Source: DASUZD01 sp036377055
GTDB taxonomy: Bacteria > Actinomycetota > Thermoleophilia > Gaiellales > Gaiellaceae
Reading direction: 5' to 3'
NCBI GenBank assembly: GCA_036377055.1
Contig: DASUZD010000228.1
Coordinates: 1-5,801, forward strand
Length of the DNA: 5,801 nucleotides
Part shown: positions 1-4,784 of the stretch, piece after piece
Layout: every line of letters starts with the position of its first letter
Numbering within the stretch: the first letter of the stretch is position 1
Notes under the pieces: generated by a model
Seen by the model: only the letters and a program-made list of their open reading frames with translations
The model's database searches: none
Told to the model about the DNA's origin: nothing
Made by a program: the position numbers and the translations under genes

Positions 1-99
1 GCGCGCCCGTTCGGGGGATTGTGCCACGGTCGCGCCCTCACGATCATGGGAGCACGAGCGGAAACACTCGGCGACGCGGTCACGCCGAACCAGCCTGAC

Positions 100-104
100 G
101 GAGG
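100..104 (+). promoter_or_regulatory. Ribosome binding site of the small membrane protein gene
   Basis: GGAGG lies 8 bases before the GTG at 113. It fixes the start of a gene whose protein cannot be recognised by similarity, and it supports real translation of this frame over the longer overlapping + frame that begins at 19. Confidence 0.75.
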
Positions 105-112
105 TATCCGAC

Positions 113-358
113 GTGACCGACCCGACCGAACGACTGCTCCAGACCTTCTCGCTGCCGGGGTTCGACTTCGACGCGGACGAGCGACGTCTGCTCCGGTTCG
201 CGGCGATCGGCGCGGCCGCCGTCGTCTGGTTCTCTGCGGCGCTGATCAACGCCTGGTTCCTGCTGGCGCTACCGCTCCTCGCAGCGGGTTGCGCGGCCGT
301 GATCTGGCGGCTGCGCCGCGACCGCCCCGAGCGCGAGCTCGAGGACTGGAGCTTCTAG
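113..358 (+). CDS. Small two-helix membrane protein, function unknown
   Basis: An 81-residue protein that I do not recognise. The first 35 residues are hydrophilic and charged. Two hydrophobic segments follow, roughly residues 34-53 and 54-71, broken by an Asn-Ala-Trp-Phe turn. The C-terminus is short and rich in Arg and Glu. This looks like a membrane hairpin with a basic cytoplasmic tail (RLRRDRPERE), but no catalytic or binding motif is visible. The GTG start is supported by GGAGG 8 bases upstream, and the gene ends in TAG. It is convergent with the gas vesicle operon and separated from it by strong inverted repeats, so it is probably a separate transcription unit with no functional link to gas vesicles. 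It could be an actinobacterial envelope protein of unknown family. Confidence 0.7.
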   Translation: MTDPTERLLQTFSLPGFDFDADERRLLRFAAIGAAAVVWFSAALINAWFLLALPLLAAGCAAVIWRLRRDRPERELEDWSF

Positions 359-384
359 AGCCTCGAGAGCCGCGTGTCGAAGGA

Positions 385-425
385 TCCGGCGGAGGGCGGA
401 CTGGCGTGCTCCGCCCACCGCCGGA
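385..425. terminator. Long GC-rich hairpin between convergent genes
   Basis: A near-perfect inverted repeat. Positions 385-400 pair with 410-425, giving 15 of 16 pairs with one A-A mismatch (393/417), around a 9-base loop at 401-409. It starts 27 bases after the stop of the + strand membrane protein gene and lies in the gap before the 3' end of the minus-strand operon. No T-run follows on either strand, so it is not a textbook intrinsic terminator. GC-rich hairpins without a T-run are, however, often found at gene ends in high-GC actinobacteria. It may end + strand transcription, or protect or pause both converging transcripts. Confidence 0.6.
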
Positions 426-438
426 GAATCAGGACTAA

Positions 439-458
439 GGCGCCGACTCGGCGGCGCC
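439..458. terminator. Second GC hairpin in the convergent gap
   Basis: GGCGCCG (439-445) and CGGCGCC (452-458) form a 7-base-pair stem with a 6-base loop. It lies 13 bases past the larger hairpin. It is all G-C pairs with no T-run on either side. Its position between two converging genes suggests a back-up terminator, but alone it could be a chance feature of GC-rich DNA. Confidence 0.35.
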
Positions 459-468
459 GACCGTCAGT

Positions 469-491
469 ACGTGCGGGCTCTGCCCGTGCGT
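469..491 (+). terminator. Third inverted repeat, better formed in + strand RNA
   Basis: Positions 469-478 pair with 482-491 around a TCT loop. The core CGGGC/GCCCG is perfect. Two outer pairs are G-U in + strand RNA but A-C mismatches in minus-strand RNA, so the fold favours + strand transcripts. A weaker 5-pair stem at 509-522 (TCGGA, ACCG loop, TCCGA) follows. Read on the minus strand, that stem is followed within about 10 bases by a short GTTTC. It is the only candidate I see for an end signal of the gas vesicle operon itself. Confidence 0.3.
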
Positions 492-540
492 CCGTCTGAA
501 ACGACCGGTCGGAACCGTCCGAACCACTTCCACGTCCGCT

Positions 541-954
541 CTAGGAACGCGCCCGAGTCACGGCGCGCTCGAGCTGCGCCTTCGTCATGCTCGAGCGGCC
601 CTCGACGCCGAGACGCTTGGCCTGCGCGTAGAGCTGCTCCTTCGTCTTGGTGCTGGCGCGGGAAGCCGCCGACGACGTCGAGCGCGCCTTCGTCTTCGCG
701 CGCGACTTCGCCGCCGTCGCCCGCGAACTCGCCTTCGACTGCCGGGTGCCCGAGCGCGTGCTCGAGCCCCGCGTCCGCGACGGGCTCGACCGGCCGGCCG
801 TGGACTGGCCCGTGCCGTCCGAGTCGGAGTCGGAGCCGTCGCTCGAGCCGATCAGCTTCTTGGCCGCCCCGACCGCCGCCGCTGTGGCGACGCCGACGGC
901 GGCCCCGGTGACGACTTTCTTCGTAGTCGACATTCCTTCGTCTTCAGGTTCCAT
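541..954 (-). CDS. Low-complexity protein with C-terminal Rho-N/SAP-like domain, gas vesicle cluster accessory
   Basis: A 137-residue protein in four parts. An acidic start is followed by an Ala/Gly/Val-rich segment at residues 14-31 flanked by lysines (KK at 12-13 and 32-33). A short Ser/Asp patch spans about 37-47. A long Ser/Arg/Lys/Thr linker, probably disordered and strongly basic, spans about 55-103. The C-terminal block at 104-137 (KEQLYAQAKRLGVEGRSSMT, then KAQLERAV) resembles the small helix-extended-helix fold of Rho-N and SAP domains, which often bind nucleic acids. ATG at 954 is favoured over the ATG at 933 by a perfect AGGAGGTGA just upstream. It is the last gene of the minus-strand run, 35 bases after the previous one. 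The function is unknown. Nucleic-acid binding or vesicle-surface attachment are both inferences. Confidence 0.82.
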   Translation of the reverse strand: MEPEDEGMSTTKKVVTGAAVGVATAAAVGAAKKLIGSSDGSDSDSDGTGQSTAGRSSPSRTRGSSTRSGTRQSKASSRATAAKSRAKTKARSTSSAASRASTKTKEQLYAQAKRLGVEGRSSMTKAQLERAVTRARS

Positions 955-960
955 CTGGTC

Positions 961-969
961 TCACCTCCT
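961..969 (-). promoter_or_regulatory. Perfect Shine-Dalgarno before the 137-residue protein
   Basis: On the minus strand this reads AGGAGGTGA, fully complementary to the 3' end of 16S rRNA, with the AGGAGG core 9 bases before the ATG at 954. It is by far the best ribosome site in the window. It decides the start in favour of MEPEDEG over the internal MSTTKK, and it suggests high translation of this accessory protein. Confidence 0.85.
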
Positions 970-989
970 GGCGCCGAGCGGGGCTCGGC

Positions 990-1397
990 TCAGTCCTTCC
1001 GGGCCTCGTCGAACGCAGAGATGAAGCGCGGGACGATCTTGTCGCGAACGATCTCGGGCCCGTTCTTCCCGAGGTACGTCCCGGCGGCGCCCGCAGCGTC
1101 CTCCGCCAGCGGGACCAGCGCGTCGCGCGCGGCATCCCATCCTCCCGAGGCGATCGACGTCAGGAACGATCCGGCTCCTCCCTCCCCCTTGTCGTCGCCG
1201 TGGCCGTTGCGCGATTCCGAGCGACCATGCGACTTGCCGTTCGAGTTGCTGAGCGCCTTCCGGACGGCGACTGCCGCCGCGCCGGTGGCCGCGGCAGCCG
1301 CGGCTGCCTTCACCGCGGTTCTCGTGCCGCTGCTGCCGCCCTCGTTGCTCTCCGAGCGCTCCTTCGTCTCCTGGTCCTGCGTCTGGTTCTCGGCCAT
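990..1397 (-). CDS. Unrecognised gas vesicle cluster protein with Ala-rich segment and conserved-looking C-terminal helical region
   Basis: A 135-residue protein of unknown function. The hydrophilic N-terminus (1-25, rich in Glu, Gln, Ser) is followed by an Ala-rich helix at 26-49 that ends in VRKAL. A Ser/Gly/His/Asn-rich linker spans 50-76. The C-terminal region at 77-135 looks folded and helical, with the landmarks SGGWDAARDAL, a small-residue AAGAAG turn, and IVRDKIVPRFISAFDEA. The Ala-rich helix matches one in the GvpO extension of this same operon. The ATG start has AGGGGG 5 bases upstream. The gene lies 27 bases after the 98-residue gene and 35 bases before the 137-residue gene, so co-transcription is likely. 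It may be a membrane- or vesicle-associated accessory protein. The Ala-rich stretch is long enough for one membrane span, but its low hydrophobicity leaves that open. Confidence 0.82.
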   Translation of the reverse strand: MAENQTQDQETKERSESNEGGSSGTRTAVKAAAAAAATGAAAVAVRKALSNSNGKSHGRSESRNGHGDDKGEGGAGSFLTSIASGGWDAARDALVPLAEDAAGAAGTYLGKNGPEIVRDKIVPRFISAFDEARKD

Positions 1398-1402
1398 ATC
1401 GA

Positions 1403-1408
1403 CCCCCT
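1403..1408 (-). promoter_or_regulatory. Ribosome binding site of the 135-residue protein
   Basis: On the minus strand AGGGGG lies 5 bases before the ATG at 1397, inside the 27-base gap after the preceding gene. It supports independent initiation rather than the stop/start coupling used upstream in the operon. Confidence 0.65.
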
Positions 1409-1424
1409 TTTCGCTTGGTTTCGG

Positions 1425-1721
1425 TTACGAGCTGGATCCGCTTTTGGCCTTCGACTCGCTCGAGGACGATCCCGAACTCGACGACGTGCTCGCCTGGCTG
1501 CCCTTGCTCGCGCCGCCGCGGATCTCGTCGAGGCGGCTCATCAGCGCCTCGTTGACCGTCGCGAACGTGCCGGCGAATCCGTCGGCGCGCTCGCTGATCT
1601 GGTCTGCGACCTGGATCAGCCGCTCGAAGTCGACCTTCCCGTTTCCGAGCTCGGACCTGAGCTCGTCGACGAGTCGCTCGAGATCGTCAGCCAGTTGCTC
1701 GACGTCCTTCAACGATGCCAT
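1425..1721 (-). CDS. Small helical protein with Ser-rich tail, gas vesicle cluster accessory
   Basis: A 98-residue protein that I do not recognise by family. Residues 4-67 are predicted to be helical with heptad-like Leu/Val/Ile spacing (LADDLERLVDELRSEL, then VDFERLIQVADQISERADGF, then VNEALMSRLDEI), typical of a short coiled coil or helical bundle. Residues 70-98 are a low-complexity tail of Ser, Lys, Gly and Ala, with Ser making up well over half of the last 20. The ATG at 1721 is preceded by GGAGG 9 bases upstream. The same frame is open back to 1802, but that 27-residue extension is Arg-rich, lacks a good ribosome site and overlaps the gvpK stop, so I reject it. It follows gvpK after a 77-base gap. 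It probably oligomerises or binds another Gvp protein, but this is inference. Confidence 0.82.
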   Translation of the reverse strand: MASLKDVEQLADDLERLVDELRSELGNGKVDFERLIQVADQISERADGFAGTFATVNEALMSRLDEIRGGASKGSQASTSSSSGSSSSESKAKSGSSS

Positions 1722-1730
1722 CTGCCCCAA

Positions 1731-1735
1731 CCTCC
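1731..1735 (-). promoter_or_regulatory. Ribosome binding site deciding the start of the 98-residue protein
   Basis: GGAGG on the minus strand, 9 bases before the ATG at 1721. It selects MASLKDVEQ as the N-terminus rather than the longer Arg-rich reading from 1802. Confidence 0.7.
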
Positions 1736-1798
1736 GCTTTCGCTCGTGGTTTCTGGCTTGCGCCTTCCCGCGCCGTCCGCGTCGTACACCTCGCCACC

Positions 1799-2149
1799 TC
1801 ACAGCAGGTCTCCCAGCGGGCCGAGGCTGAGGTTCAGGTCGCGGTCCTCGAGCCCGAACTCCGCCTTCAGCTCCTCCATTCGGCGCTCGAGCTTCATGAA
1901 CGTCTCGCCGAGCCGCTCGATCTGGTCGTCGGTGAGGCTCCCCTGCTCCATTCGCCGGAGCGCCTGCCGCTCCATCAGCTGGCGCAGCAGCTCGACGAGC
2001 GTCAGGACGAGCTGCGCGAGCCCCTGCTCGACGCGCTCGGGGTCGGCGTTGACGCGCCGCGGGAACGCATTGCGGAGAGTCTCGAGCTCGCTCGCGGCGA
2101 GGCCGAGGTCACCCGACGCGCCGAGCAGCTTGTCGAGCTCGTCGCTCAC
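1799..2149 (-). CDS. gvpK: Gas vesicle protein GvpK
   Basis: GvpK is a conserved accessory protein needed for gas vesicle formation in several organisms. Its exact mechanism is not settled. With the start used here it has 116 residues. The family core begins near residue 33 with VNADPERVEQGLAQLVLTLV, followed by ELLRQLMERQALRRM, SLTDDQIERLG and the C-terminal signature DLNLSLGPLGDLL. I chose the GTG at 2147-2149 because it overlaps the preceding stop as GTGA, the arrangement at most junctions of this operon. No Shine-Dalgarno is visible there. The alternatives are the ATG at 2173 and the GTG at 2185, the latter with GGAG 11 bases upstream; they would add 8 or 12 residues. Whichever start is right, about 30-40 residues precede the usual core. 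It is the last recognisable gvp gene before the accessory trio. Confidence 0.93.
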   Translation of the reverse strand: MSDELDKLLGASGDLGLAASELETLRNAFPRRVNADPERVEQGLAQLVLTLVELLRQLMERQALRRMEQGSLTDDQIERLGETFMKLERRMEELKAEFGLEDRDLNLSLGPLGDLL

Positions 2150-2787
2150 GTCGCGAAGCTGTACGGCGGCCATGGTCCGGTGCACACGAACGTCAGCTCC
2201 GGGTGCGCGGCTTCGAGCTCGCCGACCACGGCACGGAACCCTTCGATCGCGTCGGCCGGGACGAGGTAGGCCCCGCTCAGGAAGAGCCGTCCGCTCCCGC
2301 CGGTAGAGCTGGTGCTCGCCGCGGCGAAACGCGCGAGCGGCTCGTGGACGGAGCCCGCGATGCGCTCGGCCCGTGCCCTCGCGTCGAGCCGTGCCTGCAT
2401 GTACGCCCGGCCCGAGCCGGCTTCCGGCGCCGGCTCGTCGTCGGCGCCCAGAACCCGGACCCCGAACTCGACGTGCCCCCGGGCGCGCGCGAGCGCAGGC
2501 CGAAGGTCGTCCAGTTGCTCGCGCACGGCGGCCTCGAGCGCGCCCTCGTTGGCGAAAGCACGGCCGAAGCGTGCGGGGAGCAGCGCGTCGCTCGCACCGA
2601 GCAGCGCCTCGACGGCCGCCGCGTGCGCGAGCACGGCTTGCTCGTCCGGCTCCGGGGGCGCGGCGTCATGCGAAGAGAACACCGCCGCGACGTCGTCGAC
2701 CTCGAGGCGCCGGAGCGGCTCGCCGCCGATCCCGGCGCCGTCGGGGACGTCCCCGAGCCCCTGCGCGATCGCGTACAGGTGGATCAC
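2146..2787 (-). CDS. GvpL/GvpF family gas vesicle protein (third copy, short)
   Basis: A 213-residue member of the GvpF/GvpL family, accessory proteins thought to act in early shell nucleation, with a two-domain fold. The N-terminal strand reads IHLYAIA, equivalent to the YxYGIV start of other members. LLPARFGRAF (69-78) matches the PxxFG core motif. VEFGVRVLG (106-114) is the conserved strand, SGRAYM (125-130) is the G-R-x-Y-x motif, and LSGAYLV (170-176) and the terminal GPWPPYSFAT are family signatures. It is clearly shorter than the 270-residue GvpL next door, lacking part of the central region. The GTG start at 2787 overlaps the stop of gvpS as GTGA, and its stop overlaps the gvpK start in the same way. 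It is a third F/L paralogue besides gvpF and gvpL, so I give no symbol. Confidence 0.93.
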   Translation of the reverse strand: MIHLYAIAQGLGDVPDGAGIGGEPLRRLEVDDVAAVFSSHDAAPPEPDEQAVLAHAAAVEALLGASDALLPARFGRAFANEGALEAAVREQLDDLRPALARARGHVEFGVRVLGADDEPAPEAGSGRAYMQARLDARARAERIAGSVHEPLARFAAASTSSTGGSGRLFLSGAYLVPADAIEGFRAVVGELEAAHPELTFVCTGPWPPYSFAT

Positions 2788-2993
2788 CCTGCGCCGTCGC
2801 CGCGAGCGGCCGCCGCCTGTTCCTCGAGCGTCCCCACCGAGGCGAGCAGGACGCGGAGCCCGACGTAGACGAGGTCGACGTCCGCGACGGAGAGCGTGAT
2901 GTCGCCCGAGAGGACGACCCCCTTGTTCAGGACTCGGTCGACGAGCTCGATAAGCGTGATCTGCTGCTCGAGCGGACGGTCCGACGGGCTCAC
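2784..2993 (-). CDS. gvpS: GvpA-like gas vesicle protein GvpS
   Basis: A 69-residue small paralogue of the main shell protein GvpA. The GvpA-fold core is residues 10-53: ITLIELVDRVLNKGVVLSGD, then ITLSVADVDLVYVGLRVLLASV, that is helix, beta hairpin, helix. The DLVYVGLRVLLASV segment matches GvpS of Bacillus-type clusters better than GvpA, which has a GIELL-type strand. Only about ten residues precede the core, and a short Ala/Gly-rich tail follows it. Such paralogues are thought to be minor components at the vesicle tips or nucleation sites. The GTG start overlaps the gvpL stop and the TGA overlaps the next start, both as GTGA. The assignment to GvpS rather than GvpJ rests on motif and on the L-S-K order. 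Confidence 0.93.
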   Translation of the reverse strand: MSPSDRPLEQQITLIELVDRVLNKGVVLSGDITLSVADVDLVYVGLRVLLASVGTLEEQAAAARGDGAG

Positions 2994-3802
2994 GACTCCG
3001 CCAGCTCGCTCGGGACGAAGTTGTACGGCGGCCACGGCCCGGTGACCTCGTACGAGATCCCCCGTGGCCCGTACTCCTCCTCGAGCTTTGCGACGGCCGC
3101 GTCGAGCGCGTGGTCGCCGCGCAGAACGAGGTAGGCGCCGTTCAGCACCATCTGGTCGGTGCGGCCCGAGAGCTCCGGCGACTGCGGGGGATTCGCGCGG
3201 GCGGCGAGAGCGGCCGCGACCAGGCACTCGTGGCTCGCGCGAGCGCACTCGTCGGCCACCTGCGCCGACTCCGCGGCGACGTCGCGCTCCTGCTTTCGGC
3301 GCAGCATGTACTCGCGTCCCGACTGCGCCGGCGCGGCGGGCCCGGCGCCGGTCGGCTCGAGCAGACGGCTTTGGTCGAGGTACGCCTTCACCCCGAGCTC
3401 GACGGTGCCGTCGAGCCGGTCGAGGAGCGCCGCGAAGCTCGCGCCGCGCTCCGAGAGCAGGTCGACGAGCTGATCGCGGCCTCGGTAGATCGTCCCGAGG
3501 CGGAACGGGATCACCGGGGTCTGCTCGAGGGCGCGCTCGAGGACCGCGTCGTGCGCGCGGGCCGTCCGCTCGAGCCACGCGCGGTCGTTCAGGTTGCCGC
3601 GCAGCGGCTCCTCGCCGAACTCGTCCAGCGACACGACGGAGGCGAGCGCCGCAGCCGCGGGCGCCGCGACCACCTCGACCGGCCCGCCCGCCACGCCGGT
3701 GACGCCGGCGACGGCCGCGGGATCCGTCGCCGCCGAGACGATCCCGTAGACGTAGAACGCCGTGCCGCCGTCCGCCGCGGCCGGCACGGGCTCGCCGCTC
3801 AT
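2990..3802 (-). CDS. gvpL: Gas vesicle protein GvpL (GvpL/GvpF family)
   Basis: A 270-residue accessory protein of the GvpF/GvpL family, of normal length. The N-terminus reaches FYVYGIV at 16-22, the first strand of domain one. Family motifs follow in order: TPVIPFRLGTIY at 95-106, the LLDRLDGTVELGVKAYLD segment at 127-143, GREYMLRRKQERD at 162-174, a helical region with two Cys (186, 193), NGAYLVLRGD at 221-230, and the C-terminal signature VTGPWPPYNFV at 253-263. The ATG at 3800-3802 overlaps the gvpJ stop as ATGA. The frame is open for another 39 residues upstream, but these are Arg/Gly-rich shadow sequence lying inside gvpJ. Its place between gvpJ and gvpS matches the usual J-L-S-K order, which supports the name gvpL over gvpF. 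Confidence 0.94.
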   Translation of the reverse strand: MSGEPVPAAADGGTAFYVYGIVSAATDPAAVAGVTGVAGGPVEVVAAPAAAALASVVSLDEFGEEPLRGNLNDRAWLERTARAHDAVLERALEQTPVIPFRLGTIYRGRDQLVDLLSERGASFAALLDRLDGTVELGVKAYLDQSRLLEPTGAGPAAPAQSGREYMLRRKQERDVAAESAQVADECARASHECLVAAALAARANPPQSPELSGRTDQMVLNGAYLVLRGDHALDAAVAKLEEEYGPRGISYEVTGPWPPYNFVPSELAES

Positions 3803-4146
3803 TTCTCGGAGTTCGAGTCGCGCGCCGGCTCGAGCCCGGCGGCCGCCTCGAGTCGCCGGAGCCGATCCTCGAGCGCGCCGTCCCCCGATCTCCGCGAAAG
3901 GAACGCGTCGCCTTCCCACCAGTCGATCCCCATCTCGCGCGCCTTGTCCGCCGACGCGATCAGGAGCCTGAGCTTCACGGTCAGGAGCTCGATGTCCAAA
4001 AGGTTGATCTGGATGTCGCCAGCGATGACGATCCCCTTGTCGAGCACGCGCTCGAGCACGTCGGCGAGCTGGGCCGGAGCAGGGCCTCCGCGCCGGGCGG
4101 GCTGCGAGTCGAGCCCGCGTGCGACGGAGCGCTCGCCCTGCGTCAC
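3799..4146 (-). CDS. gvpJ: GvpA-like gas vesicle protein GvpJ
   Basis: A 115-residue minor shell-type protein. The GvpA-fold core spans 26-66: LADVLERVLDKGIVIAGDIQ, then INLLDIELLTVKLRLLIASA. The C-terminal extension is typical of GvpJ and absent from GvpA: DKAREMGIDWWEGDAFL at 67-83, where GIDWWE is the family signature, then a charged helix ALEDRLRRLE at 91-100. GvpA-like proteins of this type are thought to help form the conical ends or nucleate the bicone. The GTG start overlaps the gvpO stop (GTGA at 4143-4146) and has GGGGAG 9 bases upstream, so initiation need not depend only on coupling. The first 25 residues, rich in Arg, Gln and Pro, are variable and probably disordered. This is not the main shell gene, which lies outside the window. 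Confidence 0.95.
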   Translation of the reverse strand: MTQGERSVARGLDSQPARRGGPAPAQLADVLERVLDKGIVIAGDIQINLLDIELLTVKLRLLIASADKAREMGIDWWEGDAFLSRRSGDGALEDRLRRLEAAAGLEPARDSNSEK

Positions 4147-4784
4147 GACCGGTCGCTCCCCTCGGCCTGCGACCGGTGGTAGCGGCGACAGCGCCGGTAG
4201 CGGACGAGCCTGAGGTCGTCGTCGAGCACGACCTCGTACGACGCGAGCACGTCCGTCGACGACGGGATCCGCACGACCTCGACGACCTCGAGCGTCACCG
4301 TCCAGCCTTCACGCGTCCGCTCCAGGCCCGACACGGACTCGGGCGCCTTCCCGACCAGCGCTGCGAGTTGCTCGCGCGCCGTCTCGACCGCCCGCTCGAC
4401 GTCGGAGGGAGACGCTCCCTCCGCCGGTTCGGGGCGCCAGTCTCGGTCCCCCCCGCGCGGCTCCGGCGACTCCTCCGGCTCGTCGTCGAGCGCATCCACG
4501 ACCGCCCCTGCCGGCTCGGGGTCGCTGGCCTCGATCGCGGGCTCGGGCTCTGTCGCTTCGTGCCCGGTGTCCGTGTCGCCGCCGCCCGCCCGATCGGCGA
4601 GCGCGCGCACTGCCGCCATCGCCGCGCCGACGGTCGCGGCGGCCGCCGCGGTCTTCGCCGCCTCCTTCAGGTCGTGTCCGAGCTCGTTGCCGTCGCCGGC
4701 GCCGTCGGCATCGGTGCGCTCGCGACGCCGGCGCCGCTCGTCGGCCCGCTGGCGCTGCGCCTCTTCTCGCTTGGACCGGGCCAC
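4143..4784 (-). CDS. gvpO: Gas vesicle protein GvpO with long N-terminal extension
   Basis: A 213-residue protein whose last 90 or so residues are the GvpO domain: PSDVERAVETAREQLAALVG at 127-146, then SVSGLERTREGWTVTLEVVE at 150-169, then SYEVVLDDDLRLVRYRRCRRYHR at 182-204. GvpO is conserved in archaeal and actinobacterial clusters. In haloarchaea it is linked to gvp expression and vesicle formation. The N-terminal 120 residues are unusual: a strongly basic stretch at 3-25, an Ala-rich helix at 40-64, and a long acidic Pro/Glu/Asp-rich linker at about 70-125. The GTG at 4782-4784 overlaps the gvpG stop as TAGTG and has GGAG 6 bases upstream. The frame stays open further upstream, but that part is a shadow of gvpG and gvpF. 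A start inside the Ala-rich region is possible but less well supported. Confidence 0.9.
   Translation of the reverse strand: MARSKREEAQRQRADERRRRRERTDADGAGDGNELGHDLKEAAKTAAAAATVGAAMAAVRALADRAGGGDTDTGHEATEPEPAIEASDPEPAGAVVDALDDEPEESPEPRGGDRDWRPEPAEGASPSDVERAVETAREQLAALVGKAPESVSGLERTREGWTVTLEVVEVVRIPSSTDVLASYEVVLDDDLRLVRYRRCRRYHRSQAEGSDRS

Noticed and set aside
1..112. Possible promoter TTGTGC (19-24) with GATCAT 17 bases downstream
   Set aside because: The -10 match is poor and in GC-rich DNA such pairs arise by chance. Only the ribosome site at 100-104 is convincing here.
19..438. Open + strand frame of 139 codons overlapping the small membrane protein gene
   Set aside because: The protein is Arg/Gly/Pro-rich shadow sequence with no ribosome site. 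The frame starting at 113 has GGAGG in place and a sensible two-helix membrane protein.
1722..1798. Possible promoter or small RNA in the 77-base gap after gvpK
   Set aside because: I see no -10/-35 pair or stable hairpin. Only the ribosome site at 1731-1735 can be supported.
1021..2306. Long + strand frames opposite the accessory genes and gvpK
   Set aside because: Long antisense frames are expected in GC-rich DNA. Their proteins are Arg/Ser/Pro-rich and show no family motifs, whereas the minus strand encodes GvpK and neighbours.
2784..3578. 264-codon minus frame covering gvpS as one long protein
   Set aside because: Only the last 69 residues are GvpS. The preceding part lies inside gvpL in another frame and is Arg/Ala/Pro-rich. 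The GTGA overlap at 2990-2993 gives a natural start.
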